DNA from: Castellaniella sp. MT123 | GTDB taxonomy: Bacteria > Pseudomonadota > Gammaproteobacteria > Burkholderiales > Burkholderiaceae_B | NCBI RefSeq assembly: GCF_039614765.1 | Contig: NZ_CP154879.1 | Coordinates: 2,790,001 to 2,854,000, forward strand | Reading direction: 5' to 3' | DNA length: 64,000 nucleotides | Shown here: one piece after another, positions 55,141 to 64,000 of the stretch | Layout: each line of letters starts with the position of its first letter | Numbering within the stretch: the stretch's first letter is position 1 | Program-made: the position numbers and the translations under genes | The notes under the pieces: generated by a model | Seen by the model: only the letters and a program-made list of their open reading frames with translations | What the model was told of the DNA's origin: nothing | Databases searched by the model: none

Positions 55141-56036
55141 TCCATCTGTGGGATGTGCTGGTGCAGCCGTTCATCGAGTTCGGTTTCATGCGCCGCGCCC
55201 TGGCGGGATCCTGGGCGCTGGCTTTCGCGGCGGGGCCGCTGGGCGTGTTTCTGGTGCTGCGGCGCCTGAGTCTGATGGGCGATGCCATGGCGCATGCCAT
55301 CCTGCCCGGGGTGGCGGTCGGGTTCCTGACGGCCGGGCTGTCCATGACAGCCATGACGGTGGGCGGGCTGGTGACCGGAGTCGTCGTGGCCTTGCTGGCA
55401 GGGATGGTCGCGCGCCTGACTCCCCTGCGTGAAGACGCCAGTTTTGCCGCGTTCTATCTGGTTTCCCTGGGGCTGGGCGTGCTGCTGGTTTCCCTGAAGG
55501 GCACCAATCTGGATCTGATCCATGTGCTGTTTGGCACGGTGCTGGGCCTGAGCGAAGCGGCGCTGCTGCTGGTGGCGGCGGTCGCAAGCATCACGTTGCT
55601 GGCGCTGGCCGGGATGTTCCGGGTGCTGGTCACCGAGTGCCTGGATCCTCTGTTCCTGAGAACCGAGGGGCGCGCGGGGGCCTGGGCTCACATGGGGTTC
55701 CTGCTGCTGCTGGTCCTGAATCTGGTGGCGGGCTTCCAGGTGCTGGGCACACTGATGGTGGTGGGGATCATGATGCTGCCCGCCACGGCGGCGCGGTTCT
55801 GGGTGCGTTCGGTGGGCGCCCAGATGGTGTTGGCCGCCGTGCTGGGGGCATGCGCCTCTTACGCCGGCCTGTTGGTGTCCTATTACGCGGATGTGGCGGC
55901 GTCGCCCGCCATCATCCTGGCCGCGGGGGTGGCGCATTTCCTGTCGGTCGGTTTCGGGCCTTATGGCGGGCTGTTGCAAACGGCGCGTCAGGCGCGGGCG
56001 CGGCGCGCCCGCTTGTTGCAATCCATAGAGGAATGA
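55137..56036 (+). CDS. znuB: Zinc ABC transporter permease
   Basis: 299 residues from the GTG at 55137 (GTGA overlap with znuC). It is an ABC-3 family permease with about eight helices; VLRRLSLMGDAMAHAILPGVA near residue 40 is the typical coupling segment. It forms the membrane channel of the zinc uptake system. Confidence 0.92.
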   Translation: MIHLWDVLVQPFIEFGFMRRALAGSWALAFAAGPLGVFLVLRRLSLMGDAMAHAILPGVAVGFLTAGLSMTAMTVGGLVTGVVVALLAGMVARLTPLREDASFAAFYLVSLGLGVLLVSLKGTNLDLIHVLFGTVLGLSEAALLLVAAVASITLLALAGMFRVLVTECLDPLFLRTEGRAGAWAHMGFLLLLVLNLVAGFQVLGTLMVVGIMMLPATAARFWVRSVGAQMVLAAVLGACASYAGLLVSYYADVAASPAIILAAGVAHFLSVGFGPYGGLLQTARQARARRARLLQSIEE

Positions 56037-56039
56037 AGC

Positions 56040-57014
56040 ATGTCGGATGGTTTTCGGGTTAGGCGGGCGGGTCTGTGGGCGGGTATCGGTCTGTGCCTGT
56101 GGCTGGCGCTGCAGTCGGCGGCTTTCGCCCAGGCGGCAGCCAGTGGCGCGGTGCCGGCGGCGGGTCGCGAAGACCGGTTGCGCGTGGTGGCCTCGTTCTC
56201 CATCCTGGGGGACATGACGCGCGAGGTCGGCGGCGACGACATCCACCTGGATGTCCTGATCGGGCCGATGCGTGAGGCGCATACGTTCGAGCCCAGTCCG
56301 CGCGATGCGCGCGCCCTGGGCGCGGCTCAGGTGCTGGTGCTCAATGGCCTTGGGCTGGAAGCCTGGATGCCGCGTTTGCTGGAAGCCTCCGACTTCAAGG
56401 GGCGGGAAATCGTGGCATCCCATGGGGTGAAGACCAGGCTGGTCGGGGCGGGTGAAAGCGAGGATGCCGCGCCAGGCACGGTCGATCCGCATGCCTGGCA
56501 GGACCTGGCCAATGGCGTGCAGTATGTGCGGAACATCGCCCAGGGCCTGGCGCAGGCCGATCCCACCCATGAGTCGGCCTATCTGGCCCGGGCCGATGCC
56601 TATGTCCAGAAGCTGCGTCAGGCCGATGCGCAATGGCGTCAGCAGCTGGCCGCGATCCCCGAGGATCGGCGCGCGCTGGCGACGTCCCATGACGCGTTCG
56701 GGTACCTCGGCGCCGCCTATGGCATCCGTATCCTGTCGCTGGTGGGCTTGTCCAGCGAGGCGGAACCATCCGCTCGCGCCATGGCCGACTTGCTCAAGCG
56801 GATTCGCGCCGATCACGTTCGGGCGCTATTTTTGGAACAGGGAGGCAATTCCCGGGCGCTGGAGCAGCTTGCCCAGGAAGCCGGCGTGACGATGGGTGGA
56901 ACGCTGTATGCCGATACGCTGGATCGGCCGGGGCACGAGGCTTCGACTTATCTGGGGATGTTCCGCTGGAACACGCAGCAGTTGATGAAGGCCTTCACGG
57001 CATCCGGACATTAA
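56040..57014 (+). CDS. znuA: Zinc ABC transporter substrate-binding protein
   Basis: 324 residues with GAGGAATGA upstream. A signal peptide ends around residue 30. Metal-ligand positions are suggested by REAHTFEPSP (His), VDPHAWQDL (His) and SHDAFGYL (His), with a late Glu or Asp as in cluster 9 binding proteins. The His-rich loop of many ZnuA proteins is missing, so manganese is a lesser possibility; Zur context favours zinc. The end overlaps xerC by four bases. Confidence 0.9.
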   Translation: MSDGFRVRRAGLWAGIGLCLWLALQSAAFAQAAASGAVPAAGREDRLRVVASFSILGDMTREVGGDDIHLDVLIGPMREAHTFEPSPRDARALGAAQVLVLNGLGLEAWMPRLLEASDFKGREIVASHGVKTRLVGAGESEDAAPGTVDPHAWQDLANGVQYVRNIAQGLAQADPTHESAYLARADAYVQKLRQADAQWRQQLAAIPEDRRALATSHDAFGYLGAAYGIRILSLVGLSSEAEPSARAMADLLKRIRADHVRALFLEQGGNSRALEQLAQEAGVTMGGTLYADTLDRPGHEASTYLGMFRWNTQQLMKAFTASGH

Positions 57015-57970
57015 TCTTTCGACTTCCGCCTTGCCCGCGGGTGCGCCTGGTCGTAGCTGGCCGCCAGGTGCTGGAAATCCAGCCGCGTATAGATCTGGGT
57101 GGTGGCGATGTTGGCATGCCCCAGCAGTTCCTGCACGGCGCGCAGGTCCTGCGACGATTGCAGCAGGTGACTGGCAAAGCTGTGCCGCAGGCTGTGCGGA
57201 TGCACGTGCAGTTGCAGGCCGACGCGCTGCGCCAGGGCCTGCAACTGCAGCTGCACCACGCGCGGGCTGACGCGCCGGCCCCGAGCACCCAGGAACAGGG
57301 CGGCGCGGGTGTCGGGGTCTGGCTCGGGGGGCAGCAGCTGGCTGCGCACGGCCAGCCAGTCCCGGATGGCCTGCGCCGCATGACGCCCCAGCGGGACGGC
57401 CCGGGTCTTGCGTCCCTTGCCCTGGACGATGGCTTCCTGTTCGTCCAGCTGGATCCAGCTGTGCGAGGCGTAGCCGGATTCGCGCAGGGGCTGCCAGTCC
57501 AGGCCGACCAGTTCGGATAGCCGCAGTCCGCCGGAATACAGAATCTCGAACATGGCCATGTCGCGCTTTTCGATGGGGCTATCGGCAGGCGGCAATTGCG
57601 AGCGGTCCAGCAGTGCCTGGGCTTGATCGACGGATAGCGCTTTGGGCAGGCTGCGCGGGATGCGCGGGGCGCGCACCCCATGGGCCGGATTGCAGGTCAG
57701 GCCCGCGGCGGGGGCCCGCCATTCGAAATAGGCACGCCAGGCGGAGAGGGTTCGGGCCAGGCTGCGGGGCTGATGACCCTGCGCATGCAGGCGCCCCAGC
57801 GCCTGGCGGATGTGCGCTTCACTTATCGCGTCCAGATCCTGGTCGGGAAAGCATTGCCGCAGGGCGCTCAGGTCACGCCGGTAGGCCGCGATCGTGTGCG
57901 GCGAGTAGCGCTGCTGGGCGCCAAGCTCGTCGAGCCAGGATTCGATCCGCTGCGCGTCTTCTGTTGACAT
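57011..57970 (-). CDS. xerC: Site-specific tyrosine recombinase
   Basis: 319 residues from the ATG at 57970 (GGAATCC upstream); an ATG at 57985 is the alternative. The SAM-like N-terminal domain (ESWLDELGAQQRYSPHTIAAY) is followed by a catalytic domain with Arg in SGGLRLSELVG, Lys in GKGRKTR, HSLRHSFASHLL, LGHANIATTQIYTRL and the active Tyr. With XerD it resolves chromosome dimers at dif. It is in the dapF-DUF484-xerC order typical of proteobacteria. Confidence 0.95.
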   Translation of the reverse strand: MSTEDAQRIESWLDELGAQQRYSPHTIAAYRRDLSALRQCFPDQDLDAISEAHIRQALGRLHAQGHQPRSLARTLSAWRAYFEWRAPAAGLTCNPAHGVRAPRIPRSLPKALSVDQAQALLDRSQLPPADSPIEKRDMAMFEILYSGGLRLSELVGLDWQPLRESGYASHSWIQLDEQEAIVQGKGRKTRAVPLGRHAAQAIRDWLAVRSQLLPPEPDPDTRAALFLGARGRRVSPRVVQLQLQALAQRVGLQLHVHPHSLRHSFASHLLQSSQDLRAVQELLGHANIATTQIYTRLDFQHLAASYDQAHPRARRKSKD

Positions 57971-58047
57971 GGCGATGGATTCCATCCGGTCGATTGGCGA
58001 TCAGGCCCCGGGCTTGCGTGGATCCGGAACGGGCCGCCAGGGCGCCG

Positions 58048-58728
58048 TCAGGCGGCTTCCGGGGCCGGCGCCGCCAGCCGGCCCAGCGCTGCGCCGGCCA
58101 GGGATGCGATCAGTTCCAGGAATGCCGTGCCTATGTCGGGGGTGAAGCGTTTGGGATCGTCGGCCCCCAGCACCAGCAGGCCGATGGGGTCCTTTCCGGT
58201 GAGGGTGCGCAGCGGCAGGATGGCAAGCGATGTGGGCTCGGAAGCCAGCCAGGCGGCGGCTTCCTGACCCTTCAGCGGACCGCAGTAGGGGCGGGGAAGT
58301 TCAGCGGTGTAGCGGCGGATTTCGGGGGTGACGTCCTGCGCGAATTCGCTGTCCCGCAGGGCGGGCAGATCCCAGATCCGCAGGGCGATGGCGTTCAGGT
58401 CGAACTGATCGGCCAGGCTGCGGATGATGTGGGCCGGGATTTGCAGCGCGTCCGGTTCGGACAGCATCCGGGCGCACCATTGCATCAGTGCGTGGTTGAT
58501 GCGTTCGTTGCCGCCGGCATTTTGCAGCAGCTGCATCAGGCGCTGTTCGTGTTCTTTGACCCGGCCGCGCAGCGTCATGACCTGACGTTCGCCCAACGAA
58601 ATCGCGCGGGCCTGGTGCGGGTGCGGCACGCTGAGCGTCGAGAAGACGTCGGCGTGGTCCTCGAAGAACCGGGGGTTCTGGCTCAGGTAATCCGCCACTT
58701 CCTGGGCGGTCAGGGCTTCCTGTGTCAT
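58048..58728 (-). CDS. DUF484 family protein
   Basis: 226 residues with a GAF-like fold. EVADYLSQNPRFFEDHADVF at the start and the VMTLRGRVKEHEQRLMQLL coiled segment match the family, which is always near dapF and xerC. Function is not established. The start is 12 bases after the dapF stop. Confidence 0.9.
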   Translation of the reverse strand: MTQEALTAQEVADYLSQNPRFFEDHADVFSTLSVPHPHQARAISLGERQVMTLRGRVKEHEQRLMQLLQNAGGNERINHALMQWCARMLSEPDALQIPAHIIRSLADQFDLNAIALRIWDLPALRDSEFAQDVTPEIRRYTAELPRPYCGPLKGQEAAAWLASEPTSLAILPLRTLTGKDPIGLLVLGADDPKRFTPDIGTAFLELIASLAGAALGRLAAPAPEAA

Positions 58729-58740
58729 GTCGGCGTTCCG

Positions 58741-59613
58741 TCAGCGGGAGGCGACCAGGGCATCGATATCGACCTGGCCTTGAAAAACCGTGGTGGCCGT
58801 GCCCTGCATCCGCAGGGTCTGGCCGTTCCATTCGATCTGCAGCGTACCACCGTGGGTATCGACGCGCACAGGGCTGTCCAGCAGACCCCGCCGGATCCCG
58901 GCGACGGCGGCCGCGCAGGCGCCCGTCCCGCAGGCCAGGGTTTCGCCCGCGCCGCGTTCGTAGACCCGCAGGCGGATGTGGTGCCGGTCCACGACCTGCA
59001 TGAACCCGGCATTGACGCGCTGCGCAAAGCGCCGATGGCTTTCGATGGCCGGGCCGATGCGGCCGACGGGATAGACTTCCGTATCGTCCACCAGCACGAC
59101 GGCATGAGGGTTCGAGATGGCCACCAGGGAACACCAGATCTCGGATGCCTCGCCGGGCAGGTCCAGGCCGTATAGCGTGTCGCCGCCGTCGGGCCGGGTC
59201 GCCAGACCGGTGGCGTCGAAGGCCAGGCGGTCGGGCGTGAACCAGGTGTGCCCCATGTCCACCGTGACCAGGCCGTCGTCGGATTCGTGCAATACGATGA
59301 GCCCTGTGGCGATCTCGGCGCGCAGCGGGTTGCGCTTCGACAGTCCCTGTTCATGGACGAAACGCACGAAGCAGCGTGCGCCGTTGCCGCAGTGTTCGAC
59401 TTCGCTGCCATCGGCGTTGAAGATCCGGTAGCGGAAATCCGCTTCGGGGTCCAGGGGATCTTCGACCAGCAGCACCTGGTCGGCGCCGATGCCGAAATGA
59501 CGGTCGGCCAGGGCGCGGGCGCGTTCGGGGGTCAGCTGGATGGACTGGCGTACGCCGTCCAGGACGACGAAGTCGTTGCCGGCGCCATGCATTTTGGTGA
59601 AGTTCCAGATCAT
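58741..59613 (-). CDS. dapF: Diaminopimelate epimerase
   Basis: 290 residues from the ATG at 59613. It interconverts LL- and meso-diaminopimelate for lysine and peptidoglycan. The two catalytic cysteines lie in EHCGNGARC (about residue 73) and in [11 protein letters not shown] (about 217). [13 protein letters not shown] opens the protein. Confidence 0.97.
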   Translation of the reverse strand: MIWNFTKMHGAGNDFVVLDGVRQSIQLTPERARALADRHFGIGADQVLLVEDPLDPEADFRYRIFNADGSEVEHCGNGARCFVRFVHEQGLSKRNPLRAEIATGLIVLHESDDGLVTVDMGHTWFTPDRLAFDATGLATRPDGGDTLYGLDLPGEASEIWCSLVAISNPHAVVLVDDTEVYPVGRIGPAIESHRRFAQRVNAGFMQVVDRHHIRLRVYERGAGETLACGTGACAAAVAGIRRGLLDSPVRVDTHGGTLQIEWNGQTLRMQGTATTVFQGQVDIDALVASR

Positions 59614-59636
59614 CGAGGCATTATCCCGCAAAAGTC

Positions 59637-60527
59637 TCAGTAAAAGCCGGCTTCGCCTTCGGGGCGCGTCTTGAAGCGCCGGTGGACCCAATAATATTGG
59701 GCGGGGTCGGGGCGGACATTGTCTTCGATGAACGCGTTCAGACGGGCGGTGGCGGCTTCGGGGGTGTCGTTCCCCGGGAAATGATCGACGGGCGGATGCA
59801 CGGTGACCTGGTAGCGGCCGGTATCGGGATCCAGGCGGCTGATGATCGGCACCACGACGGCATCCTGCGATGACGCGATCTGGGCGGCCGACAGCAGGGT
59901 GGCGGCCGGCACGCCGAAAAACGGGATGAAGGCGCTGCCGTGCCGGCCGAAGTCCATGTCGGGCAGGTAATACACCGGAATGCTGCGACGCAGCAAACGG
60001 ATCATGCCGCGCACGCCGTCGTGGCGGCTGATCAGGTGCACCTGATTGAAGCGCCCGCGCCCCAGGCGGACGATCTCGTCGACATCGGCGTCGCTTTGCC
60101 GGGTATAGATCGTCGCGGATTCCTTCAGGAACAGGGTCAGGCGGGTGGCTGCGGCATCCAGACCGATGAAGTGCGGCGCGAACAACAGGATGCGCCGCCC
60201 CTGGTCCAGCAGGGCCTGCAGATGATGTTCGCCTTGCAGCTCGATGGTATCCAGGATGCGCTGCCGGTCGCCGAACCAGCACAGGCCGCGATCGATGAAG
60301 GACTGGGCCAGCAGATGGAAGTGCCGGCGCGCCATGGCGTCCCGTTCGACCTGATTCAGGTCCGGGAAGCAGTGCGCCAGATTCACCCGGACGACGTGGG
60401 CGCGGGACTTCAGCAGGCGCGGCACCAGCCAGCCCAGCGCGCGCCCCCAGCGCAGACGGGTGCGGGTGGGGCAGCGGCCGAAATAGCCCAGCACGGCCCG
60501 CAGCAAGGGTTTTTTATCGAAAGCCAT
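59637..60527 (-). CDS. LpxL/HtrB-type lipid A acyltransferase (copy 1)
   Basis: 296 residues from the ATG at 60527. The HX4D acyltransferase motif is HFIGLD near residue 125, and [19 protein letters not shown] follows. It adds a secondary acyl chain to lipid A at the inner membrane. Its start lies inside the end of the second acyltransferase gene (14-base overlap). Confidence 0.92.
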   Translation of the reverse strand: MAFDKKPLLRAVLGYFGRCPTRTRLRWGRALGWLVPRLLKSRAHVVRVNLAHCFPDLNQVERDAMARRHFHLLAQSFIDRGLCWFGDRQRILDTIELQGEHHLQALLDQGRRILLFAPHFIGLDAAATRLTLFLKESATIYTRQSDADVDEIVRLGRGRFNQVHLISRHDGVRGMIRLLRRSIPVYYLPDMDFGRHGSAFIPFFGVPAATLLSAAQIASSQDAVVVPIISRLDPDTGRYQVTVHPPVDHFPGNDTPEAATARLNAFIEDNVRPDPAQYYWVHRRFKTRPEGEAGFY

Positions 60528-61374
60528 GAGCCTCATCCGGGTGCGGTGGTGCATCGTTCGGCCGTTTGTAGCGGTTGTAGCTCCACAGGTATTGTTCCGG
60601 AAAGCGACGGATCAAGGTTTCCATGGCCTGATTGATGGTCAGGGCCAGGGCTTCGGGGGTGTCCGGCAGGGGCTCGGGCAGACGCAGGTAGTGCATGCGC
60701 CAGCCGTGTCCGTGCGGCAGGCGTTCTCCGGCGGTCAGGATGACCGCCACGCCCGTCTGCAGCGCCAGCCGGGCCGCCAGGGTCATCGTCAGCGCATATT
60801 CGCCGAAAAAGGGCAGCCACAGCCCGTCGCCTTCGCGCGGCACCTGGTCCGGCAGCATGCCCACGGCCTCGCCGCGCTTCAGGGCGCGCACGAACTCGCG
60901 CACACCGTGACGGTTGGCCGGCACGGCGCGCAGGTTGCGCATGTCGCGGGCGGACTCGACGATGGGGTCCAGATGGCGGCTGCGCGAGGGCCGGAACATC
61001 ACGGTCAGCGGGCCATACTGGGTCAGATGGCGGGCCGTGATCTCGAAGCACCCCAGGTGTGGGGTCAGGTACAGCACCCCGCGCCCTTCGGCCAATGCAT
61101 CCTGGACGATGGCTTCCTGGTCGCCGCGGGTGATCGCCAGACATTGCGAGGTGCGCCACCAGACTTTGGGGATCTCCAGGATCATGGCGCCGGATTCGGC
61201 GGCGGCGCGGCGTGCGAAGGCCGGACTGTCATAGCCTGCGCGGCGCGCATTGGCGCGCAGGCGGCGGCGATAGCGGCCCGGAAAGGCATAGACGATCAAG
61301 CCAATCAACCGTCCCAGCGATTGAAGCCAGGAAAGCGGCAGACAGGCCAGCAAACGGACGATAAACAACAACAT
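60514..61374 (-). CDS. LpxL/HtrB-type lipid A acyltransferase (copy 2)
   Basis: 286 residues from the ATG at 61374; a TTG at 61401 is possible. A membrane anchor (LLFIVRLLACLPLSWL) is followed by the HX4E motif HLGCFE near residue 102 and RFPEQYLWSYNRYKR at the C terminus. With the adjacent copy it likely sets the number or position of secondary acyl chains. It is divergent from metK. Confidence 0.92.
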   Translation of the reverse strand: MLLFIVRLLACLPLSWLQSLGRLIGLIVYAFPGRYRRRLRANARRAGYDSPAFARRAAAESGAMILEIPKVWWRTSQCLAITRGDQEAIVQDALAEGRGVLYLTPHLGCFEITARHLTQYGPLTVMFRPSRSRHLDPIVESARDMRNLRAVPANRHGVREFVRALKRGEAVGMLPDQVPREGDGLWLPFFGEYALTMTLAARLALQTGVAVILTAGERLPHGHGWRMHYLRLPEPLPDTPEALALTINQAMETLIRRFPEQYLWSYNRYKRPNDAPPHPDEAHGFR

Positions 61375-61433
61375 GCGCGGTGAAATGTCCCTGTTGGTCA
61401 AAAAGGTTTCAGCAGGCGAAGGCTATTTTCGCT

Positions 61434-61603
61434 TAAAATTCCAGCGATCGCTGAGTTAACCCGACAACTTGCGGAGCGATCCCCACCCCGGCAACGGCGT
61501 GGTTTAAACCGCTAAAGCGTCGCGCCCCGATACATCCAGAGGTGCAACGCGTTTCGTTCAACCTCGCACCGGTCGGTCCGGTGCTTATACAGGACGTATC
61601 GCT
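61434..61603 (+). promoter_or_regulatory. metK promoter and long structured leader
   Basis: TAAAAT at 61434-61439 is the likely -10, leaving about 158 bases of leader. The leader holds the palindrome CAGCGATCGCTG, the GTTTAAAC palindrome at 61502-61509 inside a CGTGG/CCGC stem, and a perfect hairpin GCACCGG-TCGGT-CCGGTGC at 61566-61584 just before AGGA. I could not fit it to any SAM or SAH riboswitch class. Confidence 0.4.
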
Positions 61604-62767
<1,164 letters not shown>

Positions 62768-62823
62768 TCCTGCGCCGGTCGCCCGCACGTCGCTGCGGGC
62801 TGATCACGCGCCGCGATTGTCAC

Positions 62824-62875
62824 TCGCAAAAGACAAGCCCCAACGGGTGTTCCCATTGGGGCTTGTCTTTTGCGA
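62824..62875. terminator. Long perfect hairpin terminator after metK
   Basis: A 20-base arm (62824-62843) pairs perfectly with 62856-62875, and GGG/CCC pair inside the 12-base loop. The arms carry AAAAGACAAGCCCCAA on one side and its complement on the other, giving U-rich 3' halves in both directions. Confidence 0.85.
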
Positions 62876-62978
62876 TCGGCAGGCATGGATTTGTCTTTGG
62901 CTTAGCCGATCGCCCGGCCGTTGTGTGACGGTCTCATGGGTCTCATAGGGGGTATCCCCAGGCTGTTCTGCATCCGAA

Positions 62979-62990
62979 ATTGGATACAAT
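62979..62990 (+). promoter_or_regulatory. Possible GntR-type operator overlapping a -10 box
   Basis: ATTGGATACAAT is a near-palindrome (ATTG-N4-CAAT) similar to sites of FadR-subfamily GntR regulators, and it contains TACAAT as a -10 candidate for the oxidoreductase gene 62 bases further on. Confidence 0.3.
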
Positions 62991-63052
62991 CTTGAATATC
63001 AAACAAAGGGGTGAATCTATCACGCCCGTTGTCATCCAGTGCGGAGGTCGTG

Positions 63053-64000
63053 TGTCAGAGAGCGCATTTCAGTCGGTCGATGTGGCCGTGATCGGTGCAG
63101 GCAGCGTCGGTATCGCGGTCGCCTACTACCTGGCCACCGAAGAGGGGGTCGGAAGCGTGGCGCTGATCGACCCGCTCGATCCGATGAGCCTGACGTCTGC
63201 CCAGTCCGGGGAAAACTACAGAAACTGGTGGCCGCACCCGGTCATGACGGCGTTCACCGATCATTCGATCACGCTCATGGAAGACCTCGACCAGCGCAGC
63301 GGCGGACGTCTGAACATGACCCGTGGCGGGTATGCTCTGGTGACGCGCCGGCGCAACCCGCAAGACCTGATTGCCGACCTGTATCGTGGTTATGCGCAAT
63401 CGGATGCGCCCATCCGCATACACGACCATATTTCATCGCGCTATGCGCCACCCTGCCGCGCTCCCTGGCAGGACGCCCCCGGCGGAGTCGATGTGCTGCT
63501 CGACGCGGCGATCATCCGCAAGGCTTTTCCCTCGTATGCACAGGACGTCGCTACGGTGCTTCATATCCGCCGTGCAGGCTCCATCAGCGCTCAGCAGATG
63601 GGGCAGCTCATGCTCGAGCGCCTGCGGGCGCAGGGCGGGCGGTTGATCCGGGCACGGGTGCAGGCGATTGCGCGCGATGCGCGATACCGCCTCGATCTGG
63701 AGGGACCTCACGGGCACAGCACGCTGGCTGCCGATCGTGTGGTGAATGCGGCCGGGCCGTATCTTCAAGACGTGGGGCGGATGCTGGGGGTCGATCTGCC
63801 CGTGAGTTCGGTTTTTCAGCAGAAGATCGCCTTCGAAGACCGTGAGGCGGCTATCCCGCGTGACATGCCCTTTACGATCGATCTCGATGGTCAGGCCTTG
63901 TACTGGGAGGATGAAGATCGTGCCTTGCTGGCCTCCGATCCTGCCACGCGCCACCTGACCGAGCCGATGCCGGGTGGCATCCATTGCCGCCCCGATGGCG
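63053..64000 (+). CDS. FAD-dependent oxidoreductase (DAO family), truncated by the window edge
   Basis: 316 residues are visible from the GTG at 63053, with GGAGG just upstream; the frame is still open at position 64000. The N-terminal FAD motif reads VIGAGSVGIAVAYYLA. QSGENYRNWWPHPVM and the GSISAQQMGQLMLERL segment fit D-amino-acid or glycine/sarcosine oxidase-like proteins (DAO fold). VVNAAGPYLQDVG is the second nucleotide-contact motif. The substrate is unknown. Less GC-biased third positions than in metK hint at an accessory origin. Confidence 0.82.

Noticed and set aside
61440-61603. SAH or SAM riboswitch in the metK leader
   Set aside because: A CAACGGCG stretch and a GCTAAAG stretch recalled parts of the SAH and SAM-II consensus, but the remaining helices and spacing do not fit.
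63039-63845. 268-codon plus-strand frame at the right edge
   Set aside because: It overlaps the DAO-family oxidoreductase in another frame; only the frame from 63053 gives FAD-binding motifs.

Overview
The window is GC-rich, densely coding chromosomal DNA from a betaproteobacterium, most likely an Alcaligenaceae member of the Burkholderiales. Gene order supports this: metK / lpxL pair / dapF-DUF484-xerC, hslVU-dksA-CobW GTPase, birA-coaX, DUF493-lipB, a tandem cyanophycin synthetase pair, PhaM, and a CIRCE element in front of rpoH. A copper nitrite reductase (nirK) locus points to a denitrifying genus; a Castellaniella- or Achromobacter-like organism is an inference only. I see no rRNA, tRNA, CRISPR array, prophage or intact insertion sequence.

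Layout. 0.2-5 kb: two cyanophycin synthetase paralogues, the first with a degenerate and truncated ligase domain. 5-15 kb: a class I/II aminotransferase, ubiA, a GMC oxidoreductase, a Na+/H+ antiporter, a zinc-ribbon protein, a DUF502 membrane protein, aspS, a nuclease-fold protein, and rpoH behind a sigma-E-like promoter and a perfect CIRCE operator. Just after rpoH a 3' region has the architecture of a small RNA with an anti-Shine-Dalgarno loop. 15.5-18 kb: a CPA1 antiporter fused to a cyclic-nucleotide-binding domain. 18-26.6 kb (minus strand): an aa3 cytochrome c oxidase and assembly cluster (ctaC, ctaD, a 38-residue assembly peptide, DUF2970, ctaE, SURF1, an SCO-like protein, ctaA, ctaB, sco), without ctaG. 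26.9-40.7 kb: a NUDIX protein, PhaM, glmU, a glycosyltransferase, a gamma-carbonic anhydrase, waaC, waaA, galU, coaX, birA, a hydrolase, a PBP5-type carboxypeptidase, DUF493, lipB and an enoyl-CoA hydratase.

40.7-41.45 kb is a gene-free stretch with two ~200-bp mosaic repeat modules in opposite orientation. It is followed by the denitrification locus nirV-nirK-cytochrome c, with two FNR/NnrR-type boxes between nirV and nirK. 44-48.2 kb is accessory: a C45 peptidase with an RpiR regulator, a carboxymuconolactone-decarboxylase-like protein, and a Fic protein with a non-canonical active site and repeated operator-like motifs upstream.

48.3-64 kb: cobalamin adenosyltransferase, GNAT, a CusF-like protein, hslVU behind a sigma-32-like promoter, dksA, then a zinc block (CobW GTPase, zur, a perfect Zur-type palindrome, znuCBA). 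After that come xerC, DUF484, dapF, two LpxL-type acyltransferases, metK with a long structured leader, and a truncated FAD-dependent oxidoreductase at the window edge.

Several parts read as stress circuitry: CIRCE and sigma-E in front of rpoH, a sigma-32-type promoter for hslVU, a Zur palindrome serving zur and znuCBA, and FNR-type boxes on nirK.
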